Shown here: piece after piece, positions 10,101 to 20,032 of the stretch
How positions within the stretch are numbered: position 1 is the first letter of the stretch
Layout: every line of letters begins with the position of its first letter
Origin: Perkinsus chesapeaki
Lineage: Eukaryota > Perkinsozoa > Perkinsida > Perkinsidae
Reading direction: 5' to 3'
Assembly (NCBI GenBank): GCA_013115145.1
Contig: JAAPAO010000234.1
Span: 7,917-49,156, forward strand
Length of the DNA stretch: 41,240 nucleotides
Made by a program: the position numbers and the translations under genes
Notes under the pieces: generated by a model
The model's database searches: none
The model's input: only the letters and a program-made list of their open reading frames with translations
What the model was told of the DNA's origin: nothing

Positions 10101-12183
10101 TCAGAAAACTCGTCTCCTAACAGAAGACGATGATACATCACTAGGCTCAGGTAGTTCCCGAATAACTGCTTTGTAGTCCTTTATCTCATCCAAGAGAAAA
10201 TGAGTCAGCATGGGACCTTTGCCTTTAACGTTGTACACTCCACGACTCTCGGTCTCGAAACAGCCGGGGGCGAGTACGTCAAGCCACTGCTTAGTAGCGT
10301 CGGTAATCTGGATGCAACCAATCTCGCCATATTCAACCATACGTGAGGCAGTGTTAACACAATCACCCCAGATGTCGTATATGAACTTCTTTCTACCAAT
10401 AACGCCACCAATGCAGTCACCACTATCAATGCCCACTCTAAGAGGAACCGGTATACCAAGGAAAACAGAGCCAGAAGTGTCACTGCTAGATGCCGGGAAA
10501 CTGTCCTCTTGCTCAGTCAGCTGGGCCGTAGAGTCAGACTCAGCACCGGAACTATCTTCGTATATATACTGTATAGCATCACAGTTAACCTCATGGATCG
10601 TTCCCCAGCACTCGAGTGCGTTCGTGATGCCTTTCGACCTTCGGGTGATACTAGCGTTACGCCTCGCCACTTCGTCCATCATACGTAGTGCCATTCGACA
10701 GACCGCAGGGGCATGTATGAGATTGGACTGCGGCAGGCCAGCAGCGGCCATATAGTGATTTCCGTCGGTCTTAATCTTGCTCAGACCCTCTTCCTGAGCT
10801 AGCTCGTCGAAGAGACAGAAAAGCTCGTTGAGTGTAAGAACGATTTCTCGCGGGGATATCTTCATTGAAAGGGCAGTGAAGCCAGGTATATCCGAGAACA
10901 TGATCGTTACGTCCTTGACTGATTCGGTGATGCCTGAGAGCAACACAGTACTATTGTACATGTTAGTTTTGCTGAGTCAGAGAGACCCATATGAAGCTTA
11001 CCCAATTCTCGACTGAGGACCAAACCCGAATCACGACGAACACCCTCCATAGAATCAACAACATCCTGTCTCTTCTTTAACGTGTCTAGAATACGCTCGG
11101 GGAGGACGTTCGTGAGGAGAGCGTTGCAGCGGCCGGCCTCTTTAGCCAACGATAAGTGCAGAACGAAATCCTCACGGAGCACTCCCTCGTAGACATACCT
11201 ACCAAGGAGCGCATAGAATAATACTATATTTCGATAAAAGTACTTGTAAATAGTGAGGAGAATGACGCAAGTTATGACGACAACATAAAATGTGGCAGTG
11301 GGCAAAATGCTAAGTGATGGGAATTGACCATCATGGGCGCCGCTAGGGAGTAAATGCAGGATAACTGAAAAAAATGAAACAGTGGGATATGAACAATGCG
11401 TTGATGTGGGGAGGCTTACTCGCACAAGCTGTTATGGCTATGCACACGAAAACATACTGAGTCCAGCGCAAGGAAAATGCTGATGCCGATAGTATATACG
11501 TAAGTGCTAGGGTGTATGTGCGTTCTGGTGGCCAACAGTACCTGACAAAACAGTTGTACGGAGAAAACTAGTGGTGACAATGTTACCAGTCCATAACCTT
11601 AGGGCCGAGGTGCATCCACAGTAGAGTAAGGCACGCTGCCAACAGCGAGTAGCATGCCTAGAGCAAAGATACGTATAAGCTTATAAAAACCGAACAAAGC
11701 TGACCTGTAAATCATCGAAGAAATCCAAGAGAAGAGTTCTCCGTCCTCTGAGTGCAAGACATACTATTATCTCCAAGATACCCACTAGAGCGAACATCAT
11801 AAGAGGCTCTGTCGCAGCGTACCTAGCAGTCGTAATGAGGGTGGAGGGTGACTGACATGTGGTGGCCATCGGTACTTTAATATAGTCATTGTCTTCTCTG
11901 TATCGTCACTGCAGTAATAGAATGATCCTGCTTTGGTCATGAGCAGCCTATACCGGAACCATGTTACGACTAATACGAATAATACCAAGACTGTGGTCCA
12001 CATAACACCGAGGCGGTCAGCGTGCAAAGAGTGATTGACCTGAATACAAAAGTTCTTTTTCATGCCAACCGAGAAGGCTGGACTAACCTGGAAGCCCTTC
12101 TCGAGCTTAGCTGACTTATAAAACTGCAGACTAAGCCTGTTGATAGGCTGCCCAAGGTCTTTCCACAGGTTGTCTCTGCCCAT
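10101..12183 (-). CDS. Membrane class III adenylate/guanylate cyclase
   Basis: Stop at 10101. The last exon (to ~10961) encodes a class III cyclase catalytic domain: VTIMFSDIPGFTALS with the first metal Asp, SKIKTDGNHYMAAAG, RVGIDSGDCIGGVIG and YDIWGDCVNTASRM. The Lys in KIK and the Asp in DIWG are the usual ATP-selecting residues, and the Asn and Arg in VNTASRM are the usual transition-state residues, so adenylate cyclase is more likely. The second metal Asp (normally in 'IGD') is Asn. A ~50-residue acidic Ser-rich insertion precedes the VGIDSGD strand. The exon around 10990-11425 has a transmembrane segment and a signalling-helix-like stretch (HLSLAKEAGRCNALLTNVLPERI). Exons from ~11440 to 12183 hold several more membrane helices. 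The N-terminus is uncertain: ATG at 12183 (MGRDNLW) is the first clear one and an upstream exon is possible. Confidence 0.82.
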
Positions 12184-12713
12184 AGTAGAGTACCTAATGA
12201 GGAAGTTCACGGATGCAGCTGGTCGGACACTTACGGTATATCATTCCAACGCGTTGGTGAATGTGACAGCGACAACCTGGCTCGTAAAGGCAACAGCTGC
12301 CATGCCGGATTAACTGAGAACGACTAATATACGCGAGATATTGGCGCAACAAATCCACAACAGTATCTCAAGGATGGCCTAGGACACTATAAAACATAGA
12401 GCTACATCTTTTGCCGATGAAGAGTATCTAAGCAGCACTTTAACTACTTACGTGTAGACTGTTTTTCCGTTACGACGAGATCTCGGGCGCTTATCACGAC
12501 ACCCCTGCAGCGACGCTTCACATCTTGGGCATTCGGGTCGAAAGCCAGCCTGGCATAATAAAGTCAGGCGTTACATCACTCCGCGGATCTACCATAAATC
12601 CGCGCAAAAATCCGTAATGCTGTCTTCGACAATCGGCGAGCTTATATCGTCGGCCGGAAGCTGCTCGTATCTATTAGCATTAAATGCATGATGGAATGGC
12701 GGGTGCCAATGAC
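12184..12713. other. Spacer upstream of the cyclase
   Basis: It may include a first cyclase exon near 12240-12302 (an ATG-led hydrophobic reading MAAVAFTSQVVAVTF stops soon after). The rest, to 12713, shows no motif-bearing ORF. Confidence 0.4.
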
Positions 12714-12935
12714 CTACATCATCTTAACATCATCGTAAAATCGTAAAAGCACATCAGATGCCTTAACTGGGGGAGAGTCCTCAGTTGCATTGGCTTGGGC
12801 ATATCGATCAACTCGCTTTTCAAAGATATCCAGTATTATCTTCTTCAAATGTTTGTCAGGGATATTGCTCCTATCGAGGAGAACTGCCGTTAAGTCGGCA
12901 GCATCAACACATATGATGCCGCTATCGGCCGCCAT
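12714..12935 (-). CDS. Small hypothetical protein, 73 aa
   Basis: An ATG-started intact frame, predicted mostly alpha-helical (DKHLKKIILDIFEKRVDRY, KASDVLLRFYDDVK), charged and without membrane segments. It stands alone between the cyclase and the end of the HECT ligase on the same strand. I recognise no family. The composition is protein-like, but the length alone does not prove a gene. Confidence 0.4.
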   Translation of the reverse strand: MAADSGIICVDAADLTAVLLDRSNIPDKHLKKIILDIFEKRVDRYAQANATEDSPPVKASDVLLRFYDDVKMM

Positions 12936-13216
12936 CGTAGATCAAATACTGCCGATAGCTGACAATAGGAAATTAAACAGCGGCGGCGGACGTAAGATAC
13001 TATTCACTTCTAAAGCTAAGACGGAGTAAAGCATGCCGGTGAATACTCGGGCCATGCATACTCTAACTCAAGGCTGACTCCAGATGAAGGTTGATAAAAC
13101 TAGAAAGGTTCACGCAGTTGACCATCGACAATATATAGTGGATGCAACAATGTCGATGGATAAGTGTGTTATTAAATATATAGGTCGATTAATATATAGT
13201 TATCAAGGACTCGATG
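12936..13216. other. Spacer, no gene seen
   Basis: AT-rich sequence between the HECT gene stop and the small ORF. No supported gene. Confidence 0.5.
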
Positions 13217-16200
13217 TCACTGCAGTCCGAAGCCCTCGCTATTCTCGATGGCAGAGAGGAGCATGCTCTTCATTTTATCCGCACTAGAATACTCAGGCAG
13301 CAACAACACATCATAACATGTATAGGCAGTCGGCAAGCGGTCAGTGGGTTCGCCACCATTCTTTTGGACGGTCATCTGAAATAGCAAATCACATATGCGG
13401 GCCGCGATTCCTGGCTACACCGGTTTCTATGCAACTACAGTGAAGAGTGAAAGAATAGAGAATGGATTCGGAAAACGACCAATGAACGTTAATGGTTAAA
13501 ACTTCAGCAACACGGAGAAATGATGAGGGTATCTTTTCTAGGGCAAGCATCGTGATTCTCAGAGCGACTAGTTCAGCTGTTGCTGGTGGTTCCAAGAACT
13601 GAGTACAGGCGATGCCTCACGTTACCTTTATAGCGCCTAACCCTCCTAACGGAACACGGTCACTCCCCGTGACGAACTTGAGGAATTGTCGCTTCTGAGG
13701 AACATCTGATAAACGGGCACCACGAATCCAAGCTCACCTGGGTATCATTTAACTGGGTGACTATCTTCCAGAAGGCCTGGATGTACGGGTAGTCATCTTT
13801 GAATGGAGCACCCTCATATCGAGCTGACTTCCGAAGCGCCTCGAAGTCAAGTTTTTGTTCGCCGCATAAAATAGCGTGCAGGTCAACCGGAGTCAGCGTA
13901 CAAAGTGTTAAGGAACTGGCAGCAGCGATATTGAGGCAACTGTGGAGTCTCGCAAAGCTTACTCTCCGAGAACCCTATAAAATCCCTTCTCGAAAGGGTC
14001 ATAATGAGGCTTGATGCTATCCACCAGCATCCACTGAATGTACTCCCTTACGAACTGCTCCCGGTTTGAGTAGGTAACAGGAACATTGGCACCATCAGGG
14101 ATCAAGTCATGGTTCCGGCTCTCCCCATAATAATCATACGACACGTTGAAATATATACAAAATGTGTCCTGAGCGGCAGTTCCATGACCCACATCGGCCG
14201 GTGAGCAGCGGCGGGGCCCACCTTAACTTCCTCGTCAGCATGCTCTGGGTCCTTGGGCTCGTACTCAAGCAAGTGTGTGAGACTGCGGGCTTCCTCAGGA
14301 TAAACTTCTTCTAAATCCTCCATGGTAAGGTCGGCTGAAGGTCCTTGCAGCAGCCTCTTAAACAGCACACGTGGGAAGGGCACCTGAAGTCGAGCAGAAT
14401 TGACACACGATTATTCAGATCACGCTAGACCCGAACAATAAAAGCTTTTAAATACAATACAAAAACAAAAAAGCGCGAAGGCAACATGCATAACTAGTTT
14501 TTTGGTTGGGATGCACTAGCGCCTGCCCGAAGTGTGATCCATAGGGACCAAGCTTAGGGCCCTAAGCTGCGGCGCCAATGAGTGAGACTTTAGAGTGAAC
14601 AAGCATCATTGCTTACACCAAGTCCAGGCAGGTTGTTGTAGACTAGCAGCCCGATAAGGGTGCCAACATGCTGAAAGTTATCTGGGCTCTCCACAGAATT
14701 GGGGTTGATCCATGTAACTCGAGCCTCTGGAAGATACTCGAACATTCCGTATCTTAACATCATCACTGATCAGCGGATGCCTGCGATATGATCCTACTGA
14801 GCGTCGAATAGCTGTTTGCAAAGTATATCGAAGAACTCCCTCTGGACTCCGCCCTCGTCCACGCCATCCTCACCCTCGAACTGGACCATCATAGGGAATT
14901 TCAATTGTTGGTCATCCGCCTGATAAAGACACATATGGCGTCCAAGTGGCAGGGAGCCATGGACTCACCTCAGCCACTACCCGCAGGGCATCCTGTATGA
15001 TATGGTCCCTCCTGACCTTCACTTGAAGCACTGTCTTAGGACGCACGCCTCTCATCATAGCGTCAACCATCAGATTGGGATGCGCCTGAACTCGAACAGC
15101 ATCATTTTCGATCTAGAGGAAGCTCTTTGTTACCTGTAGATGCTCCTGGTTATGCTTAACTTGCCTCAATATGTTCTCCATCTGCAAGACCTTGTTCTTG
15201 AATGCAAGTGGCACAAGTGAGCCGTAACCAAGCATCGACGCCATGTACTCGGTCACCGTACTCGTATTAGGCCCCACACACTCCGGTTTGCCCAGAACCT
15301 CCAGCTTGCTCGGCAGCCTCCCTATTGGTCGCCCACCCTTCGGATCCGGCCTGAAGCATCGAATAACATCGCCACCAGTGGGGCTGCCTACTTCAAATAC
15401 TCCTGAGCCCAAGTCTGAGAATACATCATGAACTCCACATCTGGCGGTATGGCATCGACCAGGCCATTAACGGTGATTTCGTCCGCGCCTGGAAGTCCTA
15501 CCTTCTCCGCTGCACATATAATAATGGTGAGGACGATCATCGACTGAGGCAGAAAGGTTTAAAAGGTGCGCTACAACAGAGGCTTACTTGACTGAGAATT
15601 GCCATCTTTCCGCCGCCTAAATTGTGCACTTCATTGGCCAAAGAATTGGCCTGATTGAGCCACGTCTTGATGAGACAATCGGTGAGTATATAATGTTGCG
15701 GGCACTCGTTGGCTATAAGATCGACCTGAAAAGGTCGAAGGCTGCCACGTGATACATTTGAGGATGGCGAAGGGAGTTAGTTAGCCGCGCTTCATATATA
15801 GACGAATTAACGTCTTCATATCAGCACTATGCCCCTCGCTGTGAGGATGTGCTCTACTAAGTAGAACAGATATGGCCCCTCCAGTACTACTGACACTAAG
15901 GAGGCTACTATTCACTTGACAAACAAGCAAATGAACTAAACTTCTCGCTTTTGGCCATTTCTTACCAGAGCGAGTTTGCCTGTAGGCGAAAGGCAGGAGA
16001 TGAGTTCGCCCATACGCTGCCTACACCAGATGCCAACTGGTCGATCCATCAGCGGCAAAAGCATGATAGTGAGGATCCCCCGAAGTTGATCGGGAGTTTC
16101 CAAGCTCTTTCCGCTCATGTCTATCAGAGAATCTCGAACCACATAAGCCAGCTCCTGCTCGAAGTTGCTCTTCTGGAAGGCCTCCGACTGCCACAACTCA

Positions 16201-19113
16201 GTGAAGCACGCGTAGGCCGTCTGAGCATCCAGCACCGATTTACGGTGGCCAGGGTACAGCAGACTGGAGTTGAGGATCTGCATGCCGTCCTGTGTGCGGA
16301 ATATGGCCAATAGAGATCGCTTGAGATCATTCGCTATGTTATTAATGTAGTCATCAGGTGACCCGTTGCTCTTAGCACTAATAAATGTGCGCACCATTCG
16401 CTGGAGTGATTCAGCCGAGAGAGCTGCGAAGGAGGTGGAGCCAACGCCAGGAGTTACCACCTGTCGCAGCATTGCGTGGATAACACCATCCCGAGATGAC
16501 CGCGTGAGAGATATCTGAAAGACCACGACCATCCAATTTCCATGCGCTATCCTCTATCAGCCTCACCCGTCCACCCGCCTTCTGTGACAGGTAATCTTTG
16601 CTGCCGCCGCTGATAGTCCTCGGCAGACCGCGAGCCGTGCTTCCCCCCGAGTTGTCAGACATCAACGATGTCGCCTCGCTTACTGGCGCCGATGCTTCCC
16701 GCGCATGGCCAGCCACACGCTCTCCCTTGTCGCTCCGCTTCAGCGCGCCGCTGTCGGAGGTAGTCGGCTCCACGGGTACCCCTCGTACAGGTGTTGATAT
16801 CATGCGTCGTTGCTTCCGCAAAGAGGCTCTTTCGGCAGGATCTACGGTCTGAAAAATGAAAACTAAACTGCTTCGCTCCGCTATTTTTCCTACTGCTGGT
16901 CTAGCTGGTGTTGTTCTGCGGTTGCCGCTATTTGCAACTGCCATCGAATGAGTCTTAAACAAGCCGGCCGTGTCCAATTCCTTCGGCACAGATGTGTTCA
17001 CCCGAGGGACCATAGGGCGTTCAGCAGACTTAATGGCGAGCACTGCCGAGTGGCTGCGACCTGCCGGAAGATGGCCAAGTCAGAGAACGTCCCTTCTTAC
17101 CAGCGGCGACCGAAAACACAGCCAGAGTTCGAGGCATAAGCGTAGGCCTCAGCTGACCAGAATGGCCCGGGACTCCCGTGCCGAGCTGACCGCTATCGTT
17201 GTTGCCACAACCGAAAAGCTGGCCGTTGACGTCAAGGAAGAGAGTATGTTGGCCACCGCAAGCAACAGTTCTCCAGACATCTGAAGAGCCGACATTCGAG
17301 GATCGCAGGAGTTATGACCAGGCTTACTCTTAGCCTGAAGATTTACAGGTATAGGCAGACTCGGCTCTTCGGCAGGATCCACTCCACACTGTCCAAAGGA
17401 ATTGTCGCCCCACAGAAAGACTTGTCCTCCTTGCACGACAGCCGCTGTGTGCTGTGCGCCACATGATGCCATCTGAACAGCCTTGCCTGGTGGCAGACAA
17501 CTCACTGTCCCAGGCACGAGCTCGTGATGACCAGCGTCCTGACAGCGGAGCATCGTACTGAGACAATGCCGCTTGGTTAACCCACTTCCCGACCAAGCTG
17601 TCCCTTCCTATTGGAGCCCCATGTGAATAGAACACCCGATATGGAGACAGCTGCTGCATGGGCATCCCCGGCAGACACTTGACGCATTGGCACTCCGTAG
17701 GTTTGGCCACAGTTGAGGACCGGCTTCGGTGATGTTATCTCATCCGTCGTACCAGTGCCTGGAACCACAAGATTCATCAAGTAAAACCCGGCGTCTGGAG
17801 ACTGACCTAGCTGGCCTAGGGAGTTGTTGCCAGTTCCATAGACCTCCCCGGTCTCTAATAGCAGCAAAGTGAAGTCGCTACCACAGGCAACTTGACACAC
17901 TTCCTGAGGTGTTATCATCATCCTAGGTGCCACTGGATTGATTGTGGGTTGACCATGGCCGACCTAAAGATGAGAGTATCAATGCGAACTAACGGAGGGA
18001 TTAGCACTGAATAGGGCCTAAATCGGGTAATCAACTACAAGGCAAAAATGATCATAGTAAAACGGGGGCCTATATAAATACCAACAAGATGGTAAGTAGT
18101 AGTAAGGTAATAAGTGATAGTAAGGTAATAAGTAATAGTAAGGTAATAAGTAATAGTAAGGTAATAAGTAATAGTAAGGTAATAAGTAATACTAAGGTAA
18201 TAAGTAATAGTANNNNNNNNNNNNNNNNNNNNNNNNNNNNNNNNNNNNNNNNNNNNNNNNNNNNNNNNNNNNNNNNNNNNNNNNNNNNNNNNNNNNNNNN
18301 NNNNNNNNTTTAGTAAGGTAATAAGTAATAGTAAGGTAATAAGTAATACTAAGGTAATAAGTAATAGTAAGGTAATAAGTAATAGTAAGGTAATAAGTAA
18401 TAACAGCTAGATTTCCGAATCCAGTAGTCTCACCTGACCGAACTCATTATCCCTTCCCCAGCTAACAGCCACATTATTACTGGTAAGTGCAACAGTATGA
18501 TGGTCACCACAGTTCACCGCTGACACCTGCCAAGAAGGCATCCCACCCAACACGTCCACGTCGAGCTTACAAAACTCTGCTCAAGTTCCTGATAGGCCAC
18601 CAATCTCGGTTTGAAAAGCTCCTCAGAATCATCACCATCCGGACCAGTAATATAACCCTTCTCATTCAGACCTGATCATATGCCCCTTCAAGCTGGGACC
18701 CTGAGCTACTCCCAGCTACCTCCGCCATACACCCTTCCAGAGTCGCTAACGACCATAGTGCACTCCGGGCCAACACATAGGGACTTCGGATGCCGCTGAT
18801 CGAGCTCACACACCCTCTGGGGCCTAACATGACCGACTCCAACGGCGGCCTCAAGTCCTGATCCTCCTCACCTATCTACCGTGCTCTTGCCTTCCTCATT
18901 GACAGCAAGGCACTGACCGCACCAGTTGTCACCCCAACAGTAGACCCCTACAGACTCCTCAGTGGGGCTGCTAGAATCGGAGCCCTCTTCGACTAGGATA
19001 TCAGCCGAGGAGGAATCTTCCGGCGACAAGTCGTCATCATCACTGGACATACTCACGTTTGTAGATAGATCGAAAAAGTCAACTACCGCCGCAGTCCCAC
19101 CAATTCGCCCCAT
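13217..19113 (-). CDS. RCC1-repeat HECT E3 ubiquitin ligase (HERC-like)
   Basis: A very large multi-exon gene. The ATG at 19113 starts an acidic segment ([16 protein letters not shown]), and RCC1-type repeats follow across exons to ~17150. Seven blade motifs can be read: [78 protein letters not shown] and [14 protein letters not shown] Ser/Arg-rich linker occupies ~16530-17040 and a helical region ~15110-16530. The HECT domain runs from [18 protein letters not shown] (near 14880) to the C-lobe. The last intron (about 13379-13623) joins LGGLGAIK to [10 protein letters not shown]. The catalytic Cys codon is 13316-13318 in [14 protein letters not shown], and TGA is at 13217-13219. All key features for ubiquitin thioester formation are present. 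The RCC1 propeller suggests a HERC-like role, possibly on membrane or GTPase partners; this is family knowledge. An upstream first exon cannot be excluded. Confidence 0.88.
14551..14568. repeat. 18-bp perfect palindrome in a HECT-gene intron
   Basis: AGCTTAGGG is followed immediately by its reverse complement CCCTAAGCT. It lies in a ~230-nt intron of the HECT gene (between about 14386 and 14618) that is much longer than the usual 45-nt introns. A restriction-like palindrome of this length could be chance or a protein-binding site. Confidence 0.7.
18101..18401. repeat. 18-bp minisatellite interrupted by the gap
   Basis: The unit is AGTAAGGTAATAAGTAAT on the plus strand. Six units lie left of the gap (18101-18208, one a variant starting ACTAAGG and the first with GTGAT). 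Five lie right of it (18312-18401, again one ACTAAGG variant). Because 18 is a multiple of 3 and no stop occurs, the array reads as an artificial peptide on the plus strand. Confidence 0.95.
18213..18308. other. Assembly gap, 96 N
   Basis: An unbroken run of N lies inside the 18-bp minisatellite. The true number of repeat units is unknown, so the real intron may be longer or shorter. Confidence 0.99.
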
Positions 19114-19238
19114 CACTTAACAAAAGCCACGCCTGTTGTACAACAGTATTATCATGGACAGCTTGTAATAGCGTGTATGGAGGAGGGACGAGCTCACCAC
19201 CCTATAGCACACCTTACCGACAGGCTTAATGTCGCCCA

Positions 19239-19916
19239 TCAGAAGGTGCGGCCTGATCTAGACTGGCTTCGGGCCAAGGAGTTGGCGAACGCAGTGGAGC
19301 GGCCCAAGTCGCTGATGACCTGCGTGAGCACCTCAATGGTCTCACGGTTCGTCTGTCTGTCATCCTTCAACTGCACTATCTTCCTCTTCAAACCAGCAAT
19401 CTCATCTCGAAGTGCCTCCGCGCGCAGCCTGTTAGTCGGGCTCGGCGCAAGGCTCTTCGCTGACAGAGACCTGTTAGAGGACGACACAGTATGCCGGGTG
19501 AATCTTTCGTGTGAGGTAGTCCTGGTCACGGAAGGCCTAGCCGATGCCGACCTCAGCAAGGCCGCTCTCATTTGAGTGGAGGCAGGCAGCCGTTCGATAG
19601 GATCACGACCAGTAACCGAGCCCCGTTGAAGGGCAGAGGCCGAGGGGAATCTTGCCACCTGTCGAGCCGGAGCGGCTATCTGTTGCACATACGAGGCGGC
19701 CCCAAGAGATGTTATAGAGGAGTGTCTCGATACTGCATGGTCAGCAGGCGGATCGATGGCCACGATCCTGGACCCGACGAGCCTGGCAGAGACCGGCATT
19801 GGTAGTCGAACATCATCATCTTGGTCTAGAGATATCTCCTCGTGAGGCGGAGGGACCGGCGCTGAGTAGGCGAAGGGAGGTATAGCTGGAGCGGAGAAAC
19901 CACCGTAGTAGAGCAT
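19239..19916 (-). CDS. Low-complexity protein with C-terminal coiled coil, 225 aa
   Basis: An uninterrupted frame runs from ATG at 19916 to the stop at 19239. The N-terminal ~45 residues are Pro/Ala-rich (SAPAIPPFAYSAPVPPP). The middle is Ser/Arg/Ala-rich and probably disordered. The last ~65 residues have heptad-like spacing (LRDEIAGLKRKIVQLKDDR, IEVLTQVISDL), suggesting a coiled coil. No named domain was recognised. It lies ~125 bp upstream of the HECT gene start on the same strand and could be a separate gene or, less likely, a 5' part of it; the clean stop favours a separate gene. Confidence 0.6.
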   Translation of the reverse strand: MLYYGGFSAPAIPPFAYSAPVPPPHEEISLDQDDDVRLPMPVSARLVGSRIVAIDPPADHAVSRHSSITSLGAASYVQQIAAPARQVARFPSASALQRGSVTGRDPIERLPASTQMRAALLRSASARPSVTRTTSHERFTRHTVSSSNRSLSAKSLAPSPTNRLRAEALRDEIAGLKRKIVQLKDDRQTNRETIEVLTQVISDLGRSTAFANSLARSQSRSGRTF

Positions 19917-20032
19917 TTAATAACTGCAGTGCAAGCATCGACGAAGATACCAACGCGGCAGCACAACGAAGACAAAAAAGGAAACAAGCATTGGTGATGT
20001 TAAATTATTACGAAATGTGGCGTGTAAATATC

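Larger units (their letters stand above)
17964..18433 (-). other. Long HECT-gene intron containing a minisatellite and an assembly gap
   Basis: On the minus strand the donor GTGAG (18429-18433) follows the exon ending in ...GRDNEFGQ, and the acceptor TTTAG at 17964 precedes [10 protein letters not shown]. Joining them restores an RCC1 blade (FGQVGHG) in frame. The 470 nt as assembled, including 96 N, are about ten times the usual intron length in this window. The interior is mostly the 18-bp tandem array. Confidence 0.85.

Noticed and set aside
10210-10755. 181-residue plus-strand ORF
   Set aside because: Antisense shadow of the cyclase catalytic domain, no domain of its own.
18089-18313. 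Plus-strand ORF with repeated SKVISN peptide
   Set aside because: It is a translation of the 18-bp intronic minisatellite and the N gap, antisense to the HECT gene.
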